Shown: positions 23,204 through 34,794 of the stretch, piece by piece
Layout: each line of letters begins with the position of its first letter
Position numbering within the stretch: position 1 is the first letter of the stretch
DNA from: Coprinellus micaceus
Taxonomy: Eukaryota; Basidiomycota; Agaricomycetes; Agaricales; Psathyrellaceae
Direction: 5' to 3'
Assembly (NCBI GenBank): GCA_951394405.1
Contig: OX596337.1
Coordinates: forward strand, 248,001-312,000
Length of the DNA stretch: 64,000 nucleotides
Notes under the pieces: model-generated
Database searches by the model: none
Seen by the model: only the letters and a program-made list of their open reading frames with translations
Told to the model about the DNA's origin: nothing
Translations under genes and position numbers: made by a program

Positions 23204-26200
23204 ATGGCACTAGGAAAGTTCGTCCAACGCCTTCTCTGCCGTGGGGATGACTCGGTACTGCCGCTCGATGAGCGCCCGGTTACAGGTGTACCATCCAATG
23301 CTCAAGGTGGGTATCCCACATCATGGGTTCCGAACGAGAACCTGATCCTCGTCGGGGCACCTGAGCAGTTGTTGCGCCGGCGCAACCTCAGGCGGTGGCT
23401 ACACCAATCCGACTCCTAGATCCTATGGAAACTACATCTCTACTCCCATCACTTCTTGGTGAACGACTAGATGCGCCCGTCGAGCAGGAGTGCGGGGCAA
23501 GCCTAGTCGGGCCGGGATATCCAAAGCAAGCGACATCATCGCCTCCCACCTCCTCGCGCAACCCCAGTTATATCCAAGAAGTCAACATCAACCACGTCAA
23601 GGGAGACTACATCGACTACCGGCGAATCACCCACACTCATTTAAGCGTCGACCCAGAGAGAGATTATCAGTGTGAGTGATCGTTTCCTAGTTTTTGGACG
23701 AGGCCTCGGGATGTTACTAACGGCGATATTTCAAGGTTTGGCTGAACTGAGAAGGAAATCGGCGCTCGGTGCTGTAGCAAACGCAGAGGAGCGAGCGTAT
23801 GCCCCTCGGTGTCTTCACGAGACAAGAGCGAAAGTCCTGACCGACTTGGAGAAGTGGTCGACTGCCGAGGGCCAGTGGAAGGATGCCAAACTGCTCGTGC
23901 TGACCGGCCCAGCCGGTCATGGGAAGACTGCCATCATGCAAAGTTTCTCTGAACAGCTATTGGAGAAATCAAGGACTACCAATCTCGTGGTTGTGACCTT
24001 CTTCTTCAAGGTCACTATTCCGGAGCAGAACCAGCCTAAGGCGCTGGTGACCACTCTCGCTCATCAAATTGCAGCGAGGTGCCCATCCATCCGGCGCAAG
24101 ATCGTTGCCACCATCCAAGATGATGTTGGAATCTTCTCGACATCTCTAGAGCATCAGATGAAGCACCTCATCCTCATTCCAATCACCAGTTCACATACTG
24201 CTTCTCCCGACCCTTCCCTCACTCTCATTTGCGCAGTGGATGGCCTCGACGAATGCGATGGGGACGACGCTCAATCTCGAGTTATTCGCCTGCTTCACAC
24301 ATTGTCCACAACCCCGAACACCCGCGTCGTCCTTGCCAGTCGACCAGAGTTTCCCATCAAGTCCACCATCAACAGTAAGATGTCGGGTACGATGCACATC
24401 GACCTGAACAAGGACTATCAGGCAGGGGGAGACATACGTCAATTCACTTGGATCAAGTTGCTGGAAATCCGGGATCGGCTGCTACCAAGTATCGATCGTG
24501 CGAGTTGGCCTTGCGAAGGGGACGCTGAACGGATCGCCAAGCACGCCTCCGGCCAATTCATCCTCGCTGATACAGCGATGAGATACGTGGACGATAGGCG
24601 CTACGATCCGCGGGAGCGCCTTGAGGAGGTTCTGGCCCTGTGCAGAGGAGTGAGGCCAGCAGCGGCTTCCCCTCTGTCTACTCATCCACTTGGCGCTCTG
24701 GATACCCTGTTCACCGGAATCCTTGAGAGGGCTGCGCGGAACGCTTATCCTGACATGGAGGTCAAAGGGGGAATTCTCGAGCTTGCATCACTGGTCTACA
24801 TACTGGCTGTGGTTATACGGTCCAAACAATCCAACGCCCGTCTTTTGAGCGGATACTCCCAACGTATACCGCTTTGGGTCATCGAGGAACCCCTCGGCCT
24901 GAAATACGGAGGTCTCGCTCGCTCACTCTTGGATCTACACTCTTTGCTCGACATCCCACAGGACATGTATGGATGCAAGGCCATCGGCGCACATCACAAA
25001 TCGTTCCTCGACTTCCTCGGAGATCCTCAAAGGTCGGGCCATCTGGGAGATATACCTCTGAGGGCAAAGAACCAGTTTGATGAAATGGTCACAAAAATTC
25101 TACACCAAATGACCCAGGATGGTAAGTGATAAAGCTGAGGTATACCTGCCTTGCTGACCCTATTGGTTGCCTCCAGATCTCATGAAGTGCCTCATATCAA
25201 CTCGACACGTAGAGCCTCACATACTCCACTACTTGCATGTACTATGCAACCCAGGAGTGGTCATCAATAGCATTGACCCCAAGTTCTGGAAGGCTCTCCT
25301 GCCCTCACTGAATACATGGGAGATGCTATGCCTTCAAGACTGGGTATTTGCGACCCTATGGGTGGGCCCCTCTGTATGGACCAGGAGCAGAGCTTGGACA
25401 CAGGCAAAGGAGCCTGATGGGACCGTCAGTCCCCTGTTTTAACCAGAAACTTGTGAAAAAGCTGACCGAACTGATCAGGAATTGTGGGGAAATATCATCC
25501 TTGGAATCAGCAAGGAAGATCTCTCGAACCAACATTCGGTTTCGGACACGGAACTCGAGGAGCTATACTTCAGGCTAGATAATCCAGTCAATCGGATTTC
25601 CGAGGAGGGCGGGTTCGCATTTATCCCAACACGCCGTTTAGAGCCTAACATTGTTGGGTGGTGTTCGGTGGGTCTCCCGTGGTTTCCAGCTGCTCGCGTC
25701 TTAGCATCTCTGTGGATGCCTGAGAAGCGCCTCGCTGCCAATCACGACATTGATCGGCCCATCGACTCGCAGTTCATTGATGCTCCCAATCCACGGATAC
25801 AGCAGGAATCCCAACTCGTGTTCATAGTTGGGTCTCCTTGCTCTGGGAAGTGTGAACTTCTCGAGCATGCATACGAACTACTCCCAGCGAGCCAGGACGA
25901 TAGCCCCGGCGCGGGCCAAGATTGGGCACCCCCTCCAGTCGACATCATCATCGTACCAGATGGGGACCATCTAAACTTGAAGTCTCTGTGGACATCAGGC
26001 TCTCTGGCCGCACCTCGCGGAGACACAGCGGACCTGTCATGTCATAATGAGGAGCTCATGGGAAACATCGACCTGTCTCATCAAATCCACATGTCCCTCT
26101 TCCAAGACTGGACGACATGCTGGAGGAATAAGGACAAGAGAAACACCCATCAGCCGCAGTTCCTCCTCCAAGGTGTTCATTTGCTTTCACCAGACCATCA

Positions 26201-26708
26201 AGGTGTTCTGCTGGATATAATTTTGTCGGAAGTGCGACTATCACGGTCGACTAGAGGGCTCCCGTTTTTCATCACTGTCACCAGTCTCCCAACGGAGGTG
26301 TCCGCGAACAAATTGCGGCTTTTTTCTGGCCCTGGGGTATACTATGTGAACCTGGACACTATGAAGGTGGACGTTGCAGTTGTTGAGGGCATCCTTACCT
26401 GTTGGGCCGAACTATCGCACTTGCCGCTGTCACAACTCGGGCTATCCAAACTGGCCAGAGTCTCAGCCAGCTCGCCAAGGCCACTCCACCATTTCACGAA
26501 GCTCTTATCGTTATTTCGTCAGTACAGCTACTACGGATCATCAGATGCTCAGTTGGGGAACCGTCTGGATCCCATTCTCGCAGCACCCGAGTCCGAGGCG
26601 TGGCGACTTATCGACGAGCTTGGAGATATAGACGCAGAGGATGAAAGGTCCGAAGGAGAGGAAGAAGGTGACGAACCTTCCGGCGAAAGTGACGAAGACT
26701 CGGAATGA
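23204..26708 (+). CDS. NACHT protein C with second P-loop-like domain
   Basis: Model: exons 23204-23306, 23366-23671, 23736-25121, 25177-25424 and 25479-26708, giving 1090 aa. Introns are 59, 64, 55 and 54 bp, with phases as in A, D and E. The N-terminus MALGKFVQRLL is shared with D and E (MALGRFIRRLL). Domains: IQEVNINHVKGDYIDYRR; NACHT P-loop GPAGHGKT (194-201); ICAVDGLDECDGDD; VVLASRPEFP; ASGQFILADTAMRYVDDRR; HHKSFLDFLGDPQRSGHLGD; WKALLPSLNTWEMLCLQDWV. The last exon carries the second loop GSPCSGKCE (799-807), then VDIIIVPDGD, FLLQGVHLLSPDHQ and TVTSLPT, and ends in an acidic tail (DERSEGEEEGDEPSGESDED). The loop lysine is followed by Cys rather than Ser/Thr, so nucleotide binding by the second domain is doubtful. 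No frameshift is seen. Confidence 0.9.
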
Positions 26709-29700
26709 AGTGATGAGGCGGGGGTTAGTAGGCTTTTGGGAGTGCAGAAGGGCTGGGTTGAAGGACCGATTGGGTCGTGTTCTGCTAGGCCTGCTTATGT
26801 ATTCATGAGATGCATGTCCACATATACCTCATTCACTCGCTCGTTGTCCTGCGTTGGTGTGGCCATCTTTTCTCCTTCTTCACTCATCGCCGCCATTCAG
26901 CCATCCCGCCCCCAACCAGCTGTATCTCTCTGACGACCATCTGTGTTGCTTTCCTCTCATGGGCCTATCCGCTTCGTACAGATATCTGCGTAGCTACGCT
27001 TTGGCTTCTTGTTCCAACTTTCCATCCTAACTCGTTGCTTTCCTCCTTTCCTTGTTTTCACCTCTTACTTGTTCGGCCCTTTGGTATTTACGCTTTCAAT
27101 TCTCTCCCTTTCGTCAACTTTTCTCCGTGTCACAGAACTGACGATAGGCCCCCACGAACCGTGATCCCCGTTCCGTATGAAGATCTAGATGACAATCAAA
27201 TTAATTACCGAGATTAGTAGCAATGATATTCCATGACCCTTCCCCCATCTCCCCCTGCTTTATCCACCCGCTTCACCCAGTCCTGATGGAAGGGCACGTC
27301 ATCCTCCAACCCAGTATCCAACCCAATGCCCATCCCTGCCCATCATCCAGTCCTCAGCTCGTACAATTGGCGCTGCGGGGAAATACTCAGGTAAGGAGGG
27401 GATGAAGCTCGCTGACCGACCGATGGGGTCGCGAACTCGGACATGCCAAAGTGGGTGTTCAAGGTACTGTAGGCGTCGCCATACTGAACCGACGTTCTGG
27501 AGACCGGCTTGCGAACGTCACGTCCTATATCCCTACACACTCGAAATCTCTCTTGCGGACGTTGAGGAAATGAAGAGCACCTGTCCATGTCAAAATCGCA
27601 GAGCGAGGACGCTGGGAGACACAGCCGGCCTCGAGGCAAGAATTCATACGCGTACCCTCGGGTATGGAACAACGCACCAGCGTCGGGCGTGATCTGGACA
27701 CTGAACGAAGATCCGTGCTCGCCGACAGTACGGCACTGGGCGGGGACCTTGAACCGCATCGTATTGGGCAGATTTACGCTAGTCGCAGTGGAGCAAGGGT
27801 CGATTATACGGGGACAATCGCGGAGAGGCACACACCGACGACACCCTACACTATTCCTCGTCGCGGAACCCACCTCCATCCTTGACGAACCCACCTGCAC
27901 CGGCGCTACTGACGTAGAAGCGGGGGTTGATGGTCGTCCACACCCTCTGCACTTGAAGCCACGAGCACACCGACGCCCCCACCCTCCATGCGTCAACCCA
28001 CACTCTCGACGTTAGAGTTGTCCTCTTCTAAGCCATCGTCGTCCCCCCAGGGCTGGCATCCCAACCGTAAGTGGGCCAGAGACGTTCGTTGGAAGCGAAA
28101 GCAGGCACTAACATGCGTCAATTATCCTCCTCGCCCAAGCAACTTCGATATTCGGCAGACTCAACCGAATCCTGGGACGTCGGGCAGTCGGAAGGAGGAA
28201 GGGGTCCCGCAAATGCTTCTTGGTTAGGGATTGGTGGAGGTAACCGCTCTGTCGGGGTGGAGACCATGTTTGTGAGTGGACGCGTCGCTTCGCACGGGCG
28301 GTGGGAGGGCCTCAAGCTGAAAGTCGACTTCGATTGGTGAGATCCATAGTGCCCTGTAGAGCCATCGAGGTGGAGTTTTTGAAGTGATCGACCGGGGCTG
28401 TAGATGGAGGGGGTTGACGTTCTCGCTGGGCAGTCGGGAGTGGGGTGAGATTGAGAGTCTGAGAAATGAAGGTAAGCCGAGACACCCAATACGCAGTGCG
28501 GGAGGGCTCACCTGGACCCGGTATCCTAAGAAAGGCGTTTTCGCCAGCCCTGTTTCAAGTGGGTGCCCGAAATCTCCTGGCGTCGATACTACGAGCTCCA
28601 AAGTTGACCTTTGTCAGGGAGGAGCCGACATACCCTCACTCGATGAAGGACGGCGCCATCACCCTAGCGCGACACGGGGACCTTGAGGTCTGTCGATTTC
28701 AGGATGACGAGGGTAGCACCCAGGACAACAATGGGTCCACCGGGGTGAGAGAACGGGAGACGCAAGGTAACTGAGATCGCGAGTAAAGGGATTGTGAGGT
28801 CTTTGGACCTTGGCGATTTGTAGTTCGTATGAGGACGGCAATGCAGTATTTCTTCCTTCTGAGAAGGTGCGATTAGGACGGTCGTGGATATTAGGCGTGG
28901 GGTTGTCGAAGGTGATCTGCGGACCTTGACGAGGGGGTGGGGAGGGCGCGAGGCGATGTAGGGAGCGGGGGTGGAGTTCTTCCGTCGATTGTAAGACGAT
29001 GCTGAGCCTAGAGAAAGGACTTAAATCCGTAATCTAGTATTATAGGCTTGCAATGGATCGTACCTGACCTCCGGCGAATCAAAGGTCCAGCGTTACCACC
29101 TCAACTCGAGTCTCGAGAAGCGCAATTCTCGACGCGGGAATTTCCGGGAGAGCGAAGGCGCAGGTGGGTTGCGGCGATCCTTCCTGCTGAGGGGTGTAGT
29201 GCAGGTGAGGGCTCTGGCAAGTCGAACGATGGGTAGAAGGTCGACCATTTCACCTCCAATGGGTATCGCAGCAGGGGTATTCGTCGACAGGGAGTGGTAG
29301 TATGAGACGGCGTGGAAAGCTTGCGGAAGACACTCGGGGACCTGAAGTGTTGACGCATCGGAAACAGCGAGGTGGGTCTGAATTGGTGCAACGATCCTTG
29401 GGGTGACGCTCTCGAGATTATATAGATGTGCTTCTCCTGGGAAATAGAGAATGGGGTCAGAGCCTGCACACTACAAACCAACTCCAGCCAAAAAGAAGAG
29501 AGCACACAACGCGGTTGATAGTCAACCGAACGTAAACCCACCAATCGAAAATCTACTATCCCCTCGTCCCATCGACCATTACAAACTCCTCCGCCATCCG
29601 GAAGAATTCCATATGTAGAGCTTGCTATGCATAGTAGCACGGTTTCTGGAGACGTGGGCGTTTATAGTCGAGGGTGTAGCCCAGGTAGGAGGTCCCAATT

Positions 29701-29897
29701 CGAGAAAGAGGTTTACATGGCCTCGAGTAACCGTAAGGTTTTGAATTCAACAGGCGGCATGCGTTCATGGATGGGCGACGCTCGAGCTTTGTTCGAGGAG
29801 AGCAATGATTGTTTCGTCTTGCTGACCCTTCTGAACAGCGTCTCCTGAGAGAAGCTCATAGGGGCAGAGCGAGTGCATGGTGGTTGTGGAAGAGGTT
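26709..29897 (+). repeat. Downstream module of unit C
   Basis: This follows gene C and matches the 3' flanks of D (42140-45190) and, more weakly, E (53070-55600). Shared landmarks include CTGAACCGACGTTCTGGAGA (27485; also 42868), CGCAGTGCGGGAGGG (28491; also 43899) and ACGAGCTCCAAAG/ACGAGCTACAAAG blocks. It ends at a GGTGTAGC-containing block (29670; also 44989) and then a GTTGTGGAAGAGG block. It contains the remains of a minus-strand gene. The outer transposable element is inserted immediately after it. Confidence 0.65.
27343..28489 (-). pseudogene. Remains of a minus-strand gene, unit C copy
   Basis: Two frames (28489-28118 and 27996-27343) have partners at the same place in unit D (43794-43564 and about 43130-42734). 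The first pair aligns in one frame through QSKSTF, SHRP, ATRP, PIPNQ and PPSDCPTSQ, with an indel that keeps the frame. The second pair shares CRTVGEHGSSFSVQ versus CHTVREHGTSFGVQ. Keeping the frame suggests these were coding until recently. I do not recognise the protein, and it is proline- and serine-rich. No full model without stops could be joined. Confidence 0.35.
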
Positions 29898-30078
29898 TAC
29901 GAGTCTTTACGTAAGGAAAGCTCGTTCTCACTGAGCTCGCTCTGCAATTAATTCGCGCCCGATGTCCATTAGGAAGGAGTCTCGAAGGGCCTCTACTAAA
30001 ATTGGCTCTGATTTGATGATAATCCAACAGCGCATCAATCGCGCATCAAATACCCTTTCAGAGACGAAGCCCCTATTA

Positions 30079-30145
30079 CAGTCATTTGCAAAATAGACTG
30101 CGCGACTTTTTTTTCGAAACGAGTTGTGACAGGGTCACATCAAGC
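30079..30145 (+). repeat. Left terminal inverted repeat of the Tc1/mariner element
   Basis: Pairs with 34183-34249. The outer 25 bp are identical, and the inner part, around TCGAAAC and TGTGACAG, is nearly so. Confidence 0.9.
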
Positions 30146-30298
30146 CGACTGAGCAACTGCCCCCGCACAACCCACAGAAATCCTAGGCGGTCGTAGCGAA
30201 TTTCTTCATCGTTGAGGGAAGCGTGAGACGAAAAGTTTGGTATCACCAGCAAGTATATAGACCCTCGTCAGTTTGAAAATAGGATCCAACTTTAGCAG

Positions 30299-31395
30299 AT
30301 GGCTCCCCGTGTTCCCTTCAACACACGCCTCCAGATCGTACGCTGGCACACCGAGCTTGGTTTGAGTGCGGAACAGTGCACGACCCTTGCGGGATGCTCC
30401 CTCCGCACTGTGCAACAGATCCTCTTATGGGCTCGCGATTACGACACAGTTCACAACCCTTTCGCCCGTGGACGTTCCGGCCGTAAACGCACACTTTCCA
30501 CCCCGGATATCGAGTATATAGCTTCGGCTTTGGACGCAAATCCCAAGGTCTTCCTCGACGAGCTGCAGCAAGACCTTCGAGAAAACCGGGGTGTCGACGT
30601 GACCCTATCAACCCTCTCGCGGACACTCCGTCGTCTTGCGATCACAAAAAAGAAGGTTTCGAGCGCGGCTGCAGAGCGCAACGAGCAACTGCGTGCGGGG
30701 TGGCAGTTTGAATATGGCGACATCCCCGCCGAGTACTTTGTTTGGTTGGACGAATCGAGTGTCGACGACCTTACCAATTTGAGGAGGCACGGCTGGGCGG
30801 CGATGGGCCAGGCATGCGTGTCCCGCGATACCTTTATCCGTGGACAACGGTACTCGATCTTGCCGGCATTGTCCTCAAATGGGATCATCGCCCTGGACAT
30901 CTTTGAGGGCTCGGTCAATAAAGAGAGGTTTATTTCCATGATTCAAACCCAAGTGGTATGTGGTGGTTCTCTCGATGCTTTGAATTCAGATATGCTCACC
31001 ACCGTTGCATAGGCACCCATTCTCAACCCATACCCTGGCCCACACAGTGTGGTTGTTATGGATAATTGCGCTATCCATCATGATGAAGAAATCCGACGTA
31101 TCATAGTCGATGAATGTCGTGAGTGGCCATCTAGTCCGCTCTCAAAGAGCTTGAGTCGACCTTCTCTATTCCAGAAGCCAGGCTTGTCTATCTCCCTCCG
31201 TATTCACCGGATTTCAACCCCATCGAGCAGACATTCCATTCCATCAAGTCCTGGTTGCGCCGACATGAGGCTATGGCCGTAAATGCTGCTGTTCGACCAT
31301 GGTTGATATACCAAGCACAGAGTGCAGTCACCTCGGAGATGGCTGTGGGCTGGATCACAAATTGCGGCTATTCATTTGAGCATGAAATGTTGTAG
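30299..31395 (+). CDS. Tc1/mariner-type DDE transposase
   Basis: Model: exons 30299-30955, 31013-31118 and 31175-31395, giving 327 aa. Introns are 57 and 56 bp (donors GTATGT and GTGAGT; acceptors TAG and CAG). The N-terminal half holds helix-turn-helix-like DNA-binding segments (residues about 8-50 and 65-120; CTTLAGCSLRTVQQIL, TPDIEYIASALDANPKVFLDE). The catalytic core has the first Asp in FVWLDESSVDD (D151), the second in VVVMDNCAIHHD (D236) and the Glu in PPYSPDFNPIEQTF (E272). Thirty-five residues separate the last two, against 34 in classical Tc1. The enzyme would cut and paste the surrounding element at TA sites. The frame is intact, with no internal stop, and the length is normal for the superfamily. 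Confidence 0.92.
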
Positions 31396-31517
31396 GTACA
31401 ATATATACAAAGGGTTACGGAAAGTGTCAAGCATAATTGGCTGCAGTACATCGGCAGCTATGCATTGGTACAGTGAAAGGGAGAGGGGTAATCAGGTAAA
31501 GTGAACCATAAAGGGAC

Positions 31518-33518
31518 TCAGACGGAAAAAACGTCACGTTGCTTGCCGCATCGGACGACCCAGCGACGGCAGAATTGCTTGAGCTTGAGGATCTTACCAA
31601 CAGTCGCGACTGAAGAGCCCCCAAGCAAGTCGATAAGCAAGGCGTCATCTGCATCAGGAATGACGTCGGGAGTCAAGTCCAGTTCCGAAAGGCTTGAAGC
31701 GTAGCTGGTGAAGTCGGTTCCCTCGGCGGCAAGCTCAGTGAGACACCCTTCGATGTCATTGATGTGGGGGCTGGCGTCGGCGATGACATCATTGCTGGTG
31801 TACACCGGAGGTGGGATAGGATTGCGGATGCGTGAAGTGGGGGTGCGTGTGGGGGTATGGAAGCGACGGCTGCGAAAAGCTGGAGATTGTGACGGAGAAC
31901 GAATGCGCTTACGAGAAGATGCCGACTCAGCGAGTGTCGGCAACATCATTGCAAGCACCATCGCCACGAGATCGTTGGCGTTGCTGGGAGTGGGGGGCTG
32001 GTCCAACGTAGCAGGGCGTGAGCCCACTAGGCCACGGGGCTTGACTGCCGACATGGTGCCACGGATGATCCCATTGAAGGCATCATGAGCGGGAGGGTGG
32101 AGCTTCCCGCAGTCTCCCGCAACCTAAGGACAAAGTTAGATCAGCACAAACACCGAACACCGAAGATAAAGTGCGCACCCACGCAGCTGCCCATATCTTC
32201 AAACGATATGGGTTTAGACGGATGTGCTCCCTGTCAACGCCGGTTGGCTGGTAGCAGCACCCCGGTTCGCCGTGTTCGCCCGGATGCTCAGAGCACTTCC
32301 AGTGCCTTTTCAGCTCTAGAACATGCTCAGCGTGCAGCTGGGCTGAGGTGCTCATGGTGGAAACAGAAGGGATCTGAAAGGGAAATGGTGCGGGTAAGTG
32401 TGCCAGTCGAACGCAATGAAGATATAGACGTACATTTGTTCCGAACATGAGCTCTTGGGCATCGTCGAATGTACCAGGATTGGCCAAGGCCTGTTGATCA
32501 CATCAATACACCACAAAGTCTGTATGAAATGCAAACATACCTGGGTTGCCTTGTCTTGGATACGGAACGGCTCGAGTTCAGAACTGATCAGTTCGATGCA
32601 AACCTCGGCGGGCTTGGTGCGTTTCGCGAAGAGGGCTCGAGTGTTGTTGGCATACTCGGCATCTGTCTTGATAGACGCAGCCCCACTTTTACCCCCACTG
32701 AGACAAGTACACTCAGAAAATATGCAGGGTGTGACAGAGAGGTACGTACATTGACCCACTCCAATATATCTTGATAGGAGGGCCGGAGACGACACCAGGT
32801 GCGAACGACTGAATGAGGCCATGCGCGTCGAGGATGGCTTCAATCAACTGATAGCGAGTCACATTCTTGAGGCGAATGTTGAAGACCTTGATGAGGGGCT
32901 GGGGTTTCTTGGACTGTTTCGCACCAGGAACGAAGGCAGGTGGGTAGTAGACCGTGGCACGGATGGTATAGTCTGCCCCTGACGTTAGGCACGCACACCC
33001 AAAATAGCAAGTAGAAGCGTACCTCCTTTTCCACCGTCGTCGATAGCGTCGCCATCGCCTCCTTCCGCCAACGGGGGTTCGTCGGGCAGATTCACGATGT
33101 TTGGGCCTTGTTGCATCATGGGAACTGGAGTCGGTGAGATTCGGGCCATGGCCTGGTCCAGCAGGTACGCACGCTCGAGCGGAGAATCGGTTTGATTTGT
33201 GGTCGTCGCGCCAGTGGTGACCTGGTTCTGAACGGGAACAGGGTTGGGTACAGGCTGATCTTCGCGTTGGATACCAGTGATAGCGCCCCAGATGGCGGCT
33301 GCTTCCTCGATGATTTCAACAGTATGGTAGAGACGGGGTGGGTCAAAGTGACCGTCTGCGGATCGTGAGCATGGCAGTGGCATAGCGAAGGAGTGAAAAC
33401 TCTTACCCATATACGCAGGGCGTCGTAGCCATCCATTGGACGGCCGGAGAATGGGAAGTCCAGTAATATCAGAGATTATGATAGGGTCTGAGGTGTCGTT
33501 GGGCGATGACATGGACAT
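31518..33518 (-). CDS. Passenger gene of the transposon, Cys/His-rich protein with SAM-like end
   Basis: Minus-strand model: exons 33518-33407, 33355-33023, 32978-32750, 32697-32541, 32490-32434, 32373-32179 and 32123-31518, giving 562 aa. The six GT-AG introns of 44-60 bp all keep the frame. The first third is low complexity (PVPNPVPVQNQ, TTTNQTD). The middle reads like a folded domain (LIKVFNIRLKNVTRYQLIEA, FAPGVVSGPPIKIYWSGS). Then comes a Cys/His segment (HWKCSEHPGEHGEPGCCY) followed by LNPYRLKIWAAAWVAGDCG. The C-terminus (LSELDLTPDVIPDADDALLI, VGKILKLKQFCRRWV) looks like a SAM-like helical domain. I recall similar Cys/His plus SAM-like proteins as abundant repeats in agaricomycetes, but cannot check. 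Role in transposition unknown. It lies tail-to-tail with the transposase, 122 bp apart. Confidence 0.75.
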
Positions 33519-34182
33519 GGATGGATGGGTGAATGGCAGATGTAAGAGAGTACCAGATATTGAAAGTTGTAGTGGGGATATGGACCACTCACCTTGTTCA
33601 CCGTCCTATATATACTCTTGGGGCTCCTCGCACATCCGATCCATGCAAGATGCGACTTGTACAAAGGTACGGCCTGGTGCAGGGTCGCTTTGCGCTGAGA
33701 GAGTGATCAGTCAGAATGATAAAGGATTGAATTGCGCAGCTCCATTATTCACCTACTGGAGTTCGAAACAGCCTCGTGCAGGCCTGCCGAAGTGCAAGTT
33801 GCAAATGCGGGCTGAGCTGGGCGTTCGGGGGGGACAGAACAGGACATGAACATATCGGAAGGCCTGCTGCCGATGCTGAACTGAATATCGGGCAAGTTTC
33901 GAACGCCCGGCGCTGTGCAACCTATGGGTTGAGCGTTACAAGAGCGTTATCTTGGTGGTGTTGCATGGGAGAGTTCAACGTGGGCCTTCTGGAGTTCAGT
34001 TTGAGGGTTCTATGTTGGGCATCGATACAAGGGGATCGAGGGACATGAGCGCTGTGCTCACAATGGCCGCCAGTTGCAAGAAGCGATGGGTACCTTGAGA
34101 GCAAGGAAAGATAGCGAGGCCACTGACTCGGACGTCGGCGTTGAACCCAAACACAGCCAACTGGTTTTGCCGAAGCAGGCCG

Positions 34183-34249
34183 AGCCTGATGTGACCTGTC
34201 ACATCTTGTTTCGACAAAAAAATGGCGCAGTCTATTTTGCAAATGACTG
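34183..34249 (-). repeat. Right terminal inverted repeat of the Tc1/mariner element
   Basis: Inverse complement of 30079-30145. TA follows at 34250-34251. Confidence 0.9.
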
Positions 34250-34794
34250 TAAAGCACAGGCCGAGCCGCGCGAGCGCGCCGTAGGCGTGCGCCAGCGAGT
34301 GCTAACAGAGTGTATTTCATGGATTACAACCCTAAGGGAAGCATTCTCAGAAACGTAGTGCTCTGAGCGATACAAATACAATTCAGGATCAAAGTCGAAA
34401 CACATCTTGCCAGCAGAAGTACTCCACACGCGTACGATGCGAGCAACAAGTGTCATCCGTTGATGCAGGAAGGGCCAACTTCCTGGTCTAAATGGTAAAC
34501 CTACGATCCTGTACGGCAAGGCTGGAACTTGGCCTTAATTCGGTGAGAACTTTGCACTGGAATTTCTTGTGAGAGCGGAGCACGCCAAGGGCGTGCGACG
34601 CCGAGCAAAGGGGCGGGTGGGGGGAAATAAATATTTAACTAGCGATTCAATGAGTTTCATTCGTATATCCCATACTGCCGGCGATACCGTCTTTATGCAT
34701 TATGAGTCCACAAGTAACTTTTATGTCGAAGCATTGATAGTCTGAGTTAGTCGGACATTATTTGAGCTCGTCGAAAGCCCTGTAAAGACTCGTA

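Larger units (their letters stand above)
30079..34249 (+). mobile_element. Complete Tc1/mariner-type transposon with passenger gene
   Basis: The 4171-bp element starts CAGTCATTTGCAAAATAGAC and ends with the inverse complement. Both ends are flanked by TA (30077-30078 and 34250-34251), the target duplication of this superfamily. The terminal inverted repeats extend about 67 bp with few mismatches; the first 25 bp are identical. Inside are a transposase gene (30299-31395, +) and a convergent seven-exon gene (33518-31518, -). The intact transposase model and well-matched ends suggest fairly recent activity. Confidence 0.92.
29900..34792. mobile_element. Outer TA-flanked transposable element, disrupted by the inner one
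   Basis: The ends are an 11-bp inverted repeat, CGAGTCTTTAC at 29900-29910 and GTAAAGACTCG at 34782-34792. Each is bordered by TA (29898-29899 and 34793-34794). The element falls where unit C sequence (GTTGTGGAAGAGG) breaks off and unit-type sequence (AAGCGCCCGTC) resumes. Without the 4.17-kb inner element and its duplicated TA, about 720 bp remain with no coding capacity. That would suit a non-autonomous TA-inserting element. The short repeat makes the exact ends less certain than those of the inner element. Confidence 0.55.

Noticed and set aside
27402..28015. Plus-strand frames over the downstream module of unit C
   Set aside because: They are opposite to the minus-strand frame that is conserved between units C and D and show no conservation of their own.
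32085..32774. Plus-strand frames inside the Tc1/mariner element
   Set aside because: They lie antisense to exons of the passenger gene, whose introns and frame fit together.
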